DNA from: an uncultured Collinsella sp.
GTDB taxonomy: Bacteria > Actinomycetota > Coriobacteriia > Coriobacteriales > Coriobacteriaceae
Assembly (NCBI GenBank): GCA_958437495.1
Contig: CAUBOH010000002.1
Coordinates: 62,001-126,000, forward strand
DNA length: 64,000 nucleotides
Direction: 5' to 3'
Shown: positions 17,249-26,271 of the stretch, piece after piece
How positions within the stretch are numbered: position 1 is the first letter of the stretch
How the letters are laid out: the number at the start of each line of letters is the position of its first letter
Translations under genes and position numbers: made by a program
Notes under the pieces: generated by a model
Told to the model about the DNA's origin: nothing
The model's input: the letters and a program-made list of their open reading frames with translations, nothing else
Databases searched by the model: none

Positions 17249-17764
17249 CTAGTACTCCACTCCTTCCCTTGCACATATCCCCTGAGCGTAGGGATGATTC
17301 TCGCACCGCATCTCGGTTATGTAGTCGGCCTTCTCCACGATCTTGCGGGAAGGCGCGCGCCCGGTGAGCGCTACTTCGACGCCGCGCGCGGACATATCGA
17401 GCGCGCGGTCCACGAGCGCCCCGTCGACAAGCCCCTTCGAAAGCGCGTCGAGCGCCTCGTCGAGCACGAGCAGCCCCTCCTGCGCGCCCTCGAGCTCGAC
17501 GAGTGCGGAAGCGAGGTTCCCATCGTGCAGCTCGCACGTCGCGGCAAGTTCTTCCGACGTCATCGACCAGGTAAACTTGTCCGACACCTTCCCCGCGAAC
17601 ACGGGCACGCCGAAATGCTCGGCGAGCAGGCGCGCCTCCCCGCTTTCGCCGTCTTTCAGGAACTGCACGACGACGACGCGGCGGCCCGCGGCGAGCATGC
17701 GAAGGGCGAGACCCATCGCCGCCGTGGTCTTGCCTTTGCCGTCGCCATGATACACGTGGATCAT
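17249..17764 (-). CDS. cobO: cob(I)yrinic acid a,c-diamide adenosyltransferase
   Basis: CobO/BtuR-type ATP:corrinoid adenosyltransferase of 171 residues. IHVYHGDGKGKTTAAMG is the modified P-loop; VVQFLKDG, LLVLDEALDAL and LTGRAPSRKIVEKADYITEM are characteristic. It attaches the upper adenosyl ligand. ATG 17764 overlaps the cbiP stop (ATGA). Confidence 0.93.
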   Translation of the reverse strand: MIHVYHGDGKGKTTAAMGLALRMLAAGRRVVVVQFLKDGESGEARLLAEHFGVPVFAGKVSDKFTWSMTSEELAATCELHDGNLASALVELEGAQEGLLVLDEALDALSKGLVDGALVDRALDMSARGVEVALTGRAPSRKIVEKADYITEMRCENHPYAQGICAREGVEY

Positions 17765-19260
17765 ACGCCCTCCTCGATAATGCGGTAGATATACTCCATG
17801 TCGAGCGCCCCGCGCACGACGTCGGCCAGACGGTCGAACTCGCGCGCACGGTGATCGGCCGCGGACACCGCGCCCGCAGTACCCACGACGCTCTCGGGCA
17901 GGCCGCGCATGCGCGCGAGCGAGCGCGCGAGGGCGAGCGCCACCCCCGGTTCGTCGAACAGGCCGTGGAGATAGGTTCCGAACACGTTTCCGCAGGCCGC
18001 GCCTTCTGGTTTGCCGCCAATCGTGCCCGCAGGGGCGCAGGAGACGGTCGTTTCGCCGTCGTGAATCTCGTACCCGCGCGCCGTCATGCCGTTCCACACC
18101 GAGAACGCGCCTTGGGCGCCCGTGATGCGCAGCTCCGACCGGGCGAGGCGCTTTTCCTCCTTGAACACCGTACTTGCAGGGATGAGCCCGAGCCCGCGCG
18201 CGGTGCCAGCGCCTTCCCTGCCGTGCGGGTCGGAAAGCTCGTCTCCCAAAAGCTGGTAGCCTCCGCATATGCCGAGCACCGGCGTGCCCGCGCCCGAAAG
18301 CGCGCGTACGCAGGCTCCGATGCCGCTAGCCGCAAGCCAGCGCGCGTCGTCGAGCGTGGTCTTCGAGCCGGGGAGCACCACCAGGTCGGGTCGGCCCAGA
18401 TCGGTCGTCGAGGAAACGTAGCGCACGCCCACGCCGGGCACGCGCGAAAGCGGGTCGAAGTCGGTGAAATTCGACAGATGCGGAAGACGCACGACGGCGA
18501 CGTCGATGACGCCGCGCGCCTCGCGGGCAGATAGGCGCGGCGCGAGCGAGTCCTCGTCGTCCAGGTCGAGCGTAAGATACGGCACAACCCCCACGACGGG
18601 AACCCCGCACATCTTCTCGAGCGGGGCCAAACCCGGGCGCAGGATTTCCACATCGCCGCGGAACTTGTTCACCACAAGCCCCCGCAAAAGCGCGCGGTCC
18701 TCGGGCGCAAGGAGCGCGACCGTGCCGTAGAGCTGGGCAAACACCCCGCCTGGGTCGATGTCGCCCGCGAGCAGCACGGGGGAGGACACGGCGCGCGCGA
18801 GCCCCATGTTGACGATGTCGTTTTCGACAAGGTTGATTTCGGCGGGGCTGCCGGCGCCCTCGATGACGATGACGTCGTTTTCCTCCGCGAGCGAATCGAA
18901 CGCCTCCAAAATCTGCGGCACGAGCGTCTTCTTTCGCGCGAAGTAGTCCCTCGCAGCGAAGGCTCCCTGCGCCTTGCCGGCCACGATGAGCTGGCTTCGG
19001 TGGTCGCTTTCGGGCTTGAGCAGGATGGGGTTCATGCGCACGTCGGGCGCGATGCCGCACGCCTCGGCCTGCATGATCTGGGCGCGCCCCATCTCGAGCC
19101 CGTCGGCCGTAACACCGCTGTTGAGCGCCATGTTCTGACTCTTGAAGGGAGCCACGCGCAGGCCGTCCTGCGAAAGCACGCGGCACAGCCCCGCCGCAAG
19201 CAGGCTCTTCCCCGCGTTCGACATGGTGCCCTGGATCATGATGGGCTTCGCCCTACCCAC
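17761..19260 (-). CDS. cbiP: adenosylcobyric acid synthase
   Basis: Amidates four side chains of adenosylcobyrinate diamide using glutamine and ATP (CbiP/CobQ), 499 residues. IMIQGTMSNAGKSLLAAGLCR is the N-terminal nucleotide-binding motif, FKSQNMALNSGV and VIEGAGSPAEINL follow, and the C-terminal glutaminase domain has its nucleophile in GICGGYQLLG and a histidine in GTYLHGLFD. GTG 19260 has GGAGG nine bases upstream and overlaps the cobD end by 8 nt. Confidence 0.94.
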   Translation of the reverse strand: MGRAKPIMIQGTMSNAGKSLLAAGLCRVLSQDGLRVAPFKSQNMALNSGVTADGLEMGRAQIMQAEACGIAPDVRMNPILLKPESDHRSQLIVAGKAQGAFAARDYFARKKTLVPQILEAFDSLAEENDVIVIEGAGSPAEINLVENDIVNMGLARAVSSPVLLAGDIDPGGVFAQLYGTVALLAPEDRALLRGLVVNKFRGDVEILRPGLAPLEKMCGVPVVGVVPYLTLDLDDEDSLAPRLSAREARGVIDVAVVRLPHLSNFTDFDPLSRVPGVGVRYVSSTTDLGRPDLVVLPGSKTTLDDARWLAASGIGACVRALSGAGTPVLGICGGYQLLGDELSDPHGREGAGTARGLGLIPASTVFKEEKRLARSELRITGAQGAFSVWNGMTARGYEIHDGETTVSCAPAGTIGGKPEGAACGNVFGTYLHGLFDEPGVALALARSLARMRGLPESVVGTAGAVSAADHRAREFDRLADVVRGALDMEYIYRIIEEGV

Positions 19261-20476
19261 GGGTATCGACCTCCTTCGCCGAGCCTCGGCCATCCGCGCC
19301 CGCCATAGCGCCGCTGCAAGAAGCGCCGCCCCGTTCGTCGGGTTCGCCTTCGCCCGATGCGACTTCCGCCCGAAGCGCGCGGCTGAACGCCATCGCAAGC
19401 CGGGCGTTCTCCTTGCGCGTGCGCACCGCGACGCGGCACCAGAAACGGGACAGTACCGAAAACGAGTCGCACGTGCGGACCAAAACCCCCTGTTTATACA
19501 GGCGCTCGGGGATGTCTTTCGCCGGCATGCGGACTAAAAGGAAGTTCGCATCCGACGGCACGACGGAAAGCCCGAGCGAGGAGAGCTCGTGGGAAAGCCA
19601 CGCTCGCTCGCCCGCCAATACATCGCGCGTGCGCGAGACGTATTCGACGTCTTCCAGGGCGGCGATGCCCGCGGCCTCGGCGACCGAGGAGACGGGCCAC
19701 GCCTGTCCCGCCCGGCGAATCCCCTCGATAAGTTGAGCGTTTCCGCTGATCAGATATCCCAACCGCAACCCCGCCATTCCGTAGAGCTTGGTGAACGCGG
19801 AGAGCACGGCCACATGGCGCGAACACGCGGCGCGTGCGGCCACGCTCCTTTCGCGGGCGTCGGGCGCAAATCCGAGGAAGCACTCGTCCACGACGAGCAG
19901 CGCGCCCGTCTGCTCGCAGCGGCAAGCCGCGGCATCGATCACGCGGGGGTCGACGAGGCGCCCCGTCGGGTTGTTCGGATTGCAGAGGTACGCCACGTCT
20001 CCCGGCCCCTCGATCGCGCGGGCGAAGGAGGAGGGCACGTCGAAGTCGTCCGCTTCGGAGAGTGGGAACTCCTGCACGCATGCGCCGTAGTACGATGCCG
20101 CCTCCGCATATTCAGAGAACGTCGGCGCGCACACGACGATGCGTTTCGGGCGCACCGCCGCGGCGAGCCGCCAGATGATGTCGGACGCGCCCGCGCCGCA
20201 GACGATAGTATCTTCGGGAATGCCCTGGGCGCGCGCTAGGGCGCGAACGAGGGCGAGGCTTTCCCTATCGGGGTAGGCGTCGATTCGAGAAAGCGCCTTG
20301 CAAGCTGCGGCGACGGCGCGTGGCGAGGGGCCTGCCGGATTCACGTTCACCGAGAAGTCAATGAGGTCGGAGGCGCCCCCTTCGCAAGCGATGCCGAGCG
20401 ATTGCGCGCTGCCCCCATGCGTACGGGCGCGCAGGATTCCCCCGGCAGCCCGGGGCGCGGCGTGGTCTCCCCTCAT
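19253..20476 (-). CDS. cobD: threonine-phosphate decarboxylase-like aminotransferase
   Basis: PLP-dependent fold-type I enzyme, 407 residues, most likely CobD, which decarboxylates L-threonine-phosphate to the aminopropanol linker. DFSVNVNPAGPS, CGAGASDIIWRL, LCNPNNPTGRLV, LVVDECFLGF and SAFTKLYGMAGLRLGY (PLP lysine) are seen. The N-terminus has about 40 extra residues, and the last 45 residues are low-complexity with no counterpart in the family. Histidinol-phosphate aminotransferase is the main alternative, but the position between cbiB and cbiP favours CobD. The ATG overlaps the cbiB stop. Confidence 0.87.
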   Translation of the reverse strand: MRGDHAAPRAAGGILRARTHGGSAQSLGIACEGGASDLIDFSVNVNPAGPSPRAVAAACKALSRIDAYPDRESLALVRALARAQGIPEDTIVCGAGASDIIWRLAAAVRPKRIVVCAPTFSEYAEAASYYGACVQEFPLSEADDFDVPSSFARAIEGPGDVAYLCNPNNPTGRLVDPRVIDAAACRCEQTGALLVVDECFLGFAPDARERSVAARAACSRHVAVLSAFTKLYGMAGLRLGYLISGNAQLIEGIRRAGQAWPVSSVAEAAGIAALEDVEYVSRTRDVLAGERAWLSHELSSLGLSVVPSDANFLLVRMPAKDIPERLYKQGVLVRTCDSFSVLSRFWCRVAVRTRKENARLAMAFSRALRAEVASGEGEPDERGGASCSGAMAGADGRGSAKEVDTRG

Positions 20477-21447
20477 GCCATCGCCCCCACGGCGAGCACG
20501 ACTGCCGCGCGCGCGGCGCCGAAGACGACGAGCGCGCATACGGACGCGGCGAGCATGAGCCTTGTCGCCCGGGCGATGTCGCCCCACTCGATTTCGCGGG
20601 ACGCGTCGCCTATCGTCGGTTTCTCAACGAGCTTGCCGAAATACACCGCGGGTCCTGCCAGGCGCAGCCCGAGCGCGCCCGCGCACGCTGACTCGGTCTG
20701 TGCCGCGTTCGGGCTCGCATGGCGACGCCTGTCGCGGCGCCAGATGCGCGCCGCCCCGCGCGCGTCGAGCCCGACGATCGGGCACACGGCGATCATGAGC
20801 AGGGCCGATAAGCGCGAGGGAATCCAGTTCACCGCATCGTCGAGGCGCGCCGAGGCGCAGCCGAAGTCGATGTAGCGCTCGTTTTTGTAGCCCACCATGC
20901 TGTCGAGCGTGTTCACCGCCTTGTACGCCATACCCAAGGGCGCACCCCCGATCATAAGGTAGAAAAGCGGCGCGATGACGCCGTCGCTCGCGTTCTCCGC
21001 CACCGTTTCCACGGCGGCGCGCGCGACGCCCTGCTCGTCGAGAACAGACGTGTCGCGTCCCACGATGAGCCCGACGGCTTCGCGCGCCGCGACAAGGCCA
21101 CCCTTCGAGAACGCGCGGGCCACGGCCAGGCTCTGGCGGCGCAGCTCGCATGCCGCGAGAATCTGATAGCTCGCCCAAGCCTCGGCCACGAAGCGCAAGC
21201 CGGGGTGAACCATGCCGCAAAGATGCAGGATTCCCCAGGTCAAAAGCCCACACGCAAGCGGAAGCGCCACAGCGAGCACAAGCCCTGCGGCGCGCGTGCC
21301 CGCGGACGTTTGCGGGAATGCGCCCCGCAGGCGGCCTTCGGCCCACGTGATCGCGCGCCCCATGGCGACGACGGGATGGGGAAGCCAGCGCGGGTCGCCG
21401 AAGGCAAGGTCGGCCGCGAACCCGGCGGCGACGGCAAGAATCGTCAT
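20473..21447 (-). CDS. cbiB: adenosylcobinamide-phosphate synthase
   Basis: Integral membrane protein (324 residues, several hydrophobic segments) that joins aminopropanol phosphate to adenosylcobyric acid. Family motifs: FGDPRWLPHPVVAMG, VETVAENASDGVIAPLFYLMIGG, YKAVNTLDSMVGYKNERY and ARLDDAVNWIPSRLSAL. ATG 21447 overlaps the preceding stop (TGATG). Confidence 0.94.
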   Translation of the reverse strand: MTILAVAAGFAADLAFGDPRWLPHPVVAMGRAITWAEGRLRGAFPQTSAGTRAAGLVLAVALPLACGLLTWGILHLCGMVHPGLRFVAEAWASYQILAACELRRQSLAVARAFSKGGLVAAREAVGLIVGRDTSVLDEQGVARAAVETVAENASDGVIAPLFYLMIGGAPLGMAYKAVNTLDSMVGYKNERYIDFGCASARLDDAVNWIPSRLSALLMIAVCPIVGLDARGAARIWRRDRRRHASPNAAQTESACAGALGLRLAGPAVYFGKLVEKPTIGDASREIEWGDIARATRLMLAASVCALVVFGAARAAVVLAVGAMA

Positions 21448-22448
21448 CACCGGGCATCGCCCCCCGAAGCGGGGCGAACGTCGCGAAGGCAGCGCCCATC
21501 CCAGGTGGCAGCCCATGCGCCGCCCGGCTCGGTATGCACGTCGAAGTATCCCATTTTCGGGACAGCTAGCTCGGAGAGCAGCGCTTTCACGGTACCCGCG
21601 TGAACGACGAAGACGGCGCGCCCACTCCCCTGGGCGCGCTCCGATTTGCACGCCTCCCGAAACGCCGCGACGACGCGGCGGGTGAAATCGCTCTTGCCCT
21701 CGCCATGCGGGCAGCGCGTCTCGCACCAGGAGTCTACCCAGGCGCGGTAGCGCGCATCCTCTTTAAGCTCGGCGGCGCTTCGCCCCTCGAAGTCGCCGAA
21801 ATCCATCTCGCGCAGACCGGGGCACGCCATAAGCTCCGCGTTCGGGAAGAGGATGCGCGCCGTCTGGTCGGTGCGGGCCATGCCGCTCGTGATAACACGG
21901 AACACGTCACGATCGCACGCGAGGTCGCGCAAAGCGCGCTCGCCCGCGCTCGACAGGGACTCGTCGGTGCCCGCCCCACTGTAGCGATGGTCTTCCGTGC
22001 CCGCCGTGGCACCATGGCGCACGAAAACGACTTCCAAAGGCGCGCCCGCGCCCTGCGTCCCTCGAGGCGCATCGGCAAGGTTTCCTTTGATAACCTGGGG
22101 GATCCCGCACGTCATGCGCACGACGACGTCGGCGCGCGCAGCGAGCGCGCATCCCAGGCGCCCCGCGCGCTCGCGCCATTGGGCGTCTTCCGCACGCATG
22201 GGGACGACCCCCGAGCCGACCAAGGGCAGAATCACTGCGTCGAAGCCGATCAGCCGCTCGAGCGCCCGGTCAGTGTCGAGCGTGCGTACGAGTTCCTCAG
22301 CACGGTACGCGACGCGGCCGGCAAAAGCCGCGGGCACGCCGCCCTCTGCAAGCTGCGCCGCGTCGACGAAATCGTCCGCCGCGAACCCGAGCTTTTCGCG
22401 CATGAAGGTCCTCTTCCCCGAATGCGCGCCACCCACCACGAGTATCAT
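21447..22448 (-). CDS. CobU-like domain fused to CobC-like phosphatase
   Basis: A 333-residue fusion. Residues 1-145 resemble CobU (adenosylcobinamide kinase/guanylyltransferase): VVGGAHSGKRTF as P-loop, VGSGVVP, AGRLGCALAARADVVVRMTCGIPQVIKG. Residues 150-333 are a histidine phosphatase: VFVRHGATAGTEDHRYSG with the catalytic His, and FVVHAGTVKALL with the second one, matching alpha-ribazole phosphatase CobC. A complete separate CobU is encoded two genes upstream, so the CobU half may be a paralogue with partial or changed activity. The start overlaps the cobS stop. Confidence 0.85.
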   Translation of the reverse strand: MILVVGGAHSGKRTFMREKLGFAADDFVDAAQLAEGGVPAAFAGRVAYRAEELVRTLDTDRALERLIGFDAVILPLVGSGVVPMRAEDAQWRERAGRLGCALAARADVVVRMTCGIPQVIKGNLADAPRGTQGAGAPLEVVFVRHGATAGTEDHRYSGAGTDESLSSAGERALRDLACDRDVFRVITSGMARTDQTARILFPNAELMACPGLREMDFGDFEGRSAAELKEDARYRAWVDSWCETRCPHGEGKSDFTRRVVAAFREACKSERAQGSGRAVFVVHAGTVKALLSELAVPKMGYFDVHTEPGGAWAATWDGRCLRDVRPASGGDAR

Positions 22449-23212
22449 AGGAGCATGCCCCCCGCCACCAGCATGGCAAGCATCGCGAGCTCGGCCCATT
22501 GCAGAAACCATCCGGCCAAATCCCCCGTCACCCCGCCGAAGCGGGACAGGGCAACATGGCGGTACCACGCGAGCGCCAAAAGTCCCGCCACCGCCATAAG
22601 GACGCCGACGGCCTGAGCGCACGCGACCATCCCTGCAGCCGAAGCCGCAGCGAAAGCGCAAAGCGGCACGACGATCGCCGCGCGCTTCTTCGCAGGCGAG
22701 AGCCCCGCGGCCATGCCGTCCGCCCGCGCGGCAGGCCAGCATTCAACGGCGAGCCCCGAAAGCGCACGGGAGAACACGAGCGAGCACAGAAGCGCGAGGA
22801 ACGCCCCCGCCGTAAGCGGCAGCGCGGTGAACAGGGAAAACTGCAGGATAAGGTACACAACAACACCGATGACCCCGAAGGCGCCCGCCCGCGGGTCGTG
22901 CATGATCTCGAGCTTTCGCTCGCGCGGGGCCCAACTTGCAAGCGCATCGGAGGTGTCGCAGAGCCCGTCTAGGTGGATGCCTCCCGTCACCGCCACAGGC
23001 AGCGCCACGAGCACGGCCGCGACGATGGTCGCGGGCGCGCCGAGCAGGTTCGCCACGTGCCCCCACGCCGTCATGAGGAAGCCTTCCGCAAGGCCCACCA
23101 GGGGAAACGCGGCAAGCGCATGGGTTGACCCGAAATCGGTCCAGGCCGATTTCGGGACGGGGATGCGCGAGAACGTTCCGAACGCCGCACCGATTGCCTC
23201 TTCTATCTTCAC
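22445..23212 (-). CDS. cobS: adenosylcobinamide-GDP ribazoletransferase
   Basis: Cobalamin (5'-phosphate) synthase, a 255-residue membrane enzyme that joins adenosylcobinamide-GDP and alpha-ribazole(-phosphate). FSRIPVPKS near the start, GGIHLDGLCDTSDAL with the metal-binding acids, KLEIMHDPRAGAFGVIG and FGGVTGDLAGW are diagnostic. GTG 23212 overlaps the cobU stop (GTGA). Confidence 0.95.
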   Translation of the reverse strand: MKIEEAIGAAFGTFSRIPVPKSAWTDFGSTHALAAFPLVGLAEGFLMTAWGHVANLLGAPATIVAAVLVALPVAVTGGIHLDGLCDTSDALASWAPRERKLEIMHDPRAGAFGVIGVVVYLILQFSLFTALPLTAGAFLALLCSLVFSRALSGLAVECWPAARADGMAAGLSPAKKRAAIVVPLCAFAAASAAGMVACAQAVGVLMAVAGLLALAWYRHVALSRFGGVTGDLAGWFLQWAELAMLAMLVAGGMLL

Positions 23213-23757
23213 CTTGTAGGTCCTTCGCCTTTCATCCACACGGGAATCCCGCATACCACTTCGACTGCGCGGTCGGCCAGCGCCGCCACGCCCGCGTTCA
23301 CGCGCGCGAGCGCGCGCCTCCATGCCTCGGTCCCCTCATCGTAGCGCATCCCATCGGCGAACACGTCGACGGTGACCACCACCGTATACTCAGCGGCCTG
23401 AGCGAGCCGTTCGATGCCTCCGAGCACCTCGCGCGCCGCAGCGTCGGGGTCACGAGGGGACAAGCCGCCTTCCGCAAAGAGCTCGTTCGCAACCAGGTTG
23501 CCCACGTCCTCCAAAAGAAGCGTGCAGCCGCGCGGAAGCCCGGGCACTGCGGCGCCAACGTCACGCGTGCGCTCGAGGGTGGAAAACCCCTTGCCCTCGC
23601 GCAGCGCCCGATGGCGCGCGATGCTGCGGGTGCCCTCTTCCCCGAAGGGCTCCATCGTTGCCAGGTACACGCGGGGGCCGTCGTGCCCGAGGCACAGGGA
23701 CTCGGCATAGGCGCTCTTGCCGCTCGCGGCGGCGCCGATAACGAGCGTCACCGACAT
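23209..23757 (-). CDS. cobU: adenosylcobinamide kinase/guanylyltransferase
   Basis: CobU, 182 residues: phosphorylates adenosylcobinamide and then guanylylates it. LVIGAAASGKSAYAE is the P-loop; VYLATMEPFGEE, HRALREGKGFSTLE and LLLEDVGNLVANELF are the next conserved motifs, and CGIPVWMKG ends the domain. It overlaps the cobT end by 10 nt. See the second CobU-like domain in the fusion at 21447. Confidence 0.92.
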   Translation of the reverse strand: MSVTLVIGAAASGKSAYAESLCLGHDGPRVYLATMEPFGEEGTRSIARHRALREGKGFSTLERTRDVGAAVPGLPRGCTLLLEDVGNLVANELFAEGGLSPRDPDAAAREVLGGIERLAQAAEYTVVVTVDVFADGMRYDEGTEAWRRALARVNAGVAALADRAVEVVCGIPVWMKGEGPTR

Positions 23758-24896
23758 TTCCCGACCTCGAAATGCTCGTAAGCAGCCATGCCAGTCGCCG
23801 TGAACGTCTTCCCATCCCGGTACACGCGCAGCGCCGAATCCAGAAGGGGCAGATACGCCATGGCGCCCGCGCCCTCGCCCAAGTGCATGCCTGCGTCGAG
23901 GGGCGCCTTTATGCCGAGCTCGCGAAGGAGCTCCTGGCTTGCGGGTTCGCTTGATGCGTGGGTGCCCACGAGGTAGCCCAAGGCGTTGGGGCACAGGCGC
24001 GCCGCGCACAGGGCCGCCGTGCAGGATATGACCCCGTCAAGGAGCGCCGGCGCCTTCGAGGCCGCGGCCCCCAGGTAGAAGCCGCACATCGCCGCGATGT
24101 CGAAGCCGCCCACCTTCGAGAGCACGTCGATCGGGTCGGCGGGATCGGGCGAGTTCACGTCGATAGCGCGCTCGACCACGTCGCGCTTGCGCGCGAGCGA
24201 GGCGTCCGAGAGCCCCGCACCGCGCCCGACGAGGCTCCGCGCGTCCGCCCGGATGAGCACTGCGGCCACCGCAGCCGAGGTGGTCGTGTTGCCGATGCCC
24301 ATCTCGCCCGCGGCGAGAAGGCGCACGCCGGCGCGGGCAAGCCCGCACGCGACGGCGATTCCGACCTCGATCGCGCGCACGGCCCCATCGCGAGACATAG
24401 CGGAGCCGTGCGCGATGCTGCCGCTCCCCCGCCGCACGTTCGCGCGTACCATGCGCGCGTCTTCTATGCCCCGGGCCATACCCACGTCGATGGGCACGAC
24501 CTCGGCACCCGCGAACGCCGCCATGCGGCAGGCGCTCGTGGCCCCCTCGCACATGTTGAGCGCGACGGCTCGCGTCACGTCTTGCCCGCTTTGCGACACG
24601 CCTTCGGCAACGACCCCGTTGTCGGAGAAGAATACCGCGAGCGCACGGGGAAACTCGGCCACCTCGGCGCTCCCCTGAGCTGCGGCGATACACGCGACGG
24701 CGTCTTCAAAGTCGCCCAATCCCCCCAAGGGGTGCGCGATGGAGTCCCACGCGGCGTACGCGGCGGCGCGGGCGCACTCGTCTACGGGCGCGATCCGGGA
24801 GAGCGCGGCTTCGAGCACGGCGCCCGGCGCCGACGAGAACGCGCGCTCGACTTCCTCGCGAATGCAGGCAAGCAAGGTTTCGGTTGTTTCAGCCAT
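23748..24896 (-). CDS. cobT: nicotinate-nucleotide:dimethylbenzimidazole phosphoribosyltransferase
   Basis: CobT activates the lower-ligand base to its alpha-ribotide, 382 residues. VFFSDNGVVAEGVSQSG, LLAAGEMGIGNTTTSAAV, VSKVGGFDIAAM-type motif (VLSKVGGFDIAAMCG) and HLGEGAGAMAYLPLLD with the catalytic glutamate are present. GAGGAG lies upstream of ATG 24896. It overlaps the cbiA end by 8 nt. Confidence 0.94.
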   Translation of the reverse strand: MAETTETLLACIREEVERAFSSAPGAVLEAALSRIAPVDECARAAAYAAWDSIAHPLGGLGDFEDAVACIAAAQGSAEVAEFPRALAVFFSDNGVVAEGVSQSGQDVTRAVALNMCEGATSACRMAAFAGAEVVPIDVGMARGIEDARMVRANVRRGSGSIAHGSAMSRDGAVRAIEVGIAVACGLARAGVRLLAAGEMGIGNTTTSAAVAAVLIRADARSLVGRGAGLSDASLARKRDVVERAIDVNSPDPADPIDVLSKVGGFDIAAMCGFYLGAAASKAPALLDGVISCTAALCAARLCPNALGYLVGTHASSEPASQELLRELGIKAPLDAGMHLGEGAGAMAYLPLLDSALRVYRDGKTFTATGMAAYEHFEVGKCR

Positions 24897-26271
24897 GCCG
24901 TCTCCTCTCTGCGAACGACGCCGCGGCAGACGCGAACGCGCGCGCAGCGTCGGGGTTCGCAGGATAGTACACATGCGGGAAGCCCGCCACCAGGGACGGG
25001 GTGGTCGTCATGCACGGCCAGCCCTTGTCGCGCCGGGGCTTCTGCGCCCAGAAGTCGCCGCCCGGGCAGGTGGACTGCCAGTAGTGGAACTCGTGCGCGC
25101 GGATGCGTGTGCCGCGCGGCCCGTAGAGCCCGTCGCGTTGGGAAGCGAGCTCCACGTACCCGAAATGGGACAGCCTTCCCCCGTTCTCGCTTGCGCCCTC
25201 AAGGGCGCCCGCAACAGGCCAGCGCCGCCCCTCGCTATCGGCGATTTCGCGCTGCAGGTACAGAAACCCACCGCATTCGGCGACCGTCGGCATGCCGGAT
25301 TCCACCGCGCGCCGCACCGCCTCGCGCATCGGCGCGTTCTCGGAGAGCTGCCGCGCATGGAGTTCCGGGTAGCCGCCCCCCAGATAGAGGGCGCTTGTCC
25401 CCCGGGGCAACTCGCTATCACACAGGGGGCTGAAAAAGGCCAGCTCGCAACCCAGGTCCTCGAGCGCGCGCAGGTTCTCCTCGTAGTAGAACGAGAACGC
25501 CTCGTCATGCGCGACGGCGACGATGGGCCGCGCTCCCGCGATCGGCTCCAACCGGTAAGGTTCCTCGCGGATATCGGGTGCCGTCGCCGCTATTTCGAGC
25601 AAGCGGTCGACGTCGACGCTCTTTTCCACCAGCTCGGCCATCTTGTCGATGCGCGCGGAGAGCTGCTCGACCTCGTCGGCGGCCACAAGCCCCAGATGCC
25701 GGCTTTCGAGCGAGAACGCCTCGTCGGCGGGGATATTCCCCAAAACAGCGACGCCCGTGTGCTTCTCGATCGCAGGCGCCGCGTAGGCGCAGGCAGCGGC
25801 GCTCGTCTTGTTCAGCACGACGCCGCGCACGTTCGCACAAGGCAGGAACTCGGCGATGCCGCGGATTACGGCGGCGAGCGATAAAGACGCCCCGCGACCG
25901 TTCACCACTAAAACGACCGGCGTTTCCGTGTCGCGCGCAACCTGGTAGCTGCTCGCTTCGGCCACGCCGGGCGCCATGCCGTCGTAGAAGCCCATGACCC
26001 CCTCGAGCACCGCGACATCCGCGCCCGCGGCGCCGCGTGCGAGCAGGGCGCGCAGCGTCGGGGCGTCGGCGAAGAAGCCGTCTAAGTTGCCCGAGCGCGC
26101 GCCCACGACGCGGCGATGAAAGAGCGGGTCAATGTAGTCGGGGCCGCATTTGAAGGCCGCGCATGCAAGGCCGCGGCGCGCGAGCGCGCGCAGGAGCGCG
26201 CACGTTACGACCGTCTTGCCGCTCCCGCTCGAGGGCGCAGCGACCATGAAGCGCGGGATGGACGTGCTCAC
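24889..26271 (-). CDS. cbiA: cobyrinic acid a,c-diamide synthase
   Basis: Glutamine- and ATP-dependent amidation of the a and c side chains, 460 residues. VAAPSSGSGKTVVTCALLRAL is the nucleotide-binding motif; FKCGPDYIDPLFH and VLEGVMGFYDG follow; the glutaminase half has YLGGGYPELHA and the nucleophile in VAECGGFLYLQ, with HEFHYW near the end. GTG 26271 overlaps the cbiET stop (GTGA). Confidence 0.95.
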   Translation of the reverse strand: MSTSIPRFMVAAPSSGSGKTVVTCALLRALARRGLACAAFKCGPDYIDPLFHRRVVGARSGNLDGFFADAPTLRALLARGAAGADVAVLEGVMGFYDGMAPGVAEASSYQVARDTETPVVLVVNGRGASLSLAAVIRGIAEFLPCANVRGVVLNKTSAAACAYAAPAIEKHTGVAVLGNIPADEAFSLESRHLGLVAADEVEQLSARIDKMAELVEKSVDVDRLLEIAATAPDIREEPYRLEPIAGARPIVAVAHDEAFSFYYEENLRALEDLGCELAFFSPLCDSELPRGTSALYLGGGYPELHARQLSENAPMREAVRRAVESGMPTVAECGGFLYLQREIADSEGRRWPVAGALEGASENGGRLSHFGYVELASQRDGLYGPRGTRIRAHEFHYWQSTCPGGDFWAQKPRRDKGWPCMTTTPSLVAGFPHVYYPANPDAARAFASAAASFAERRRHG

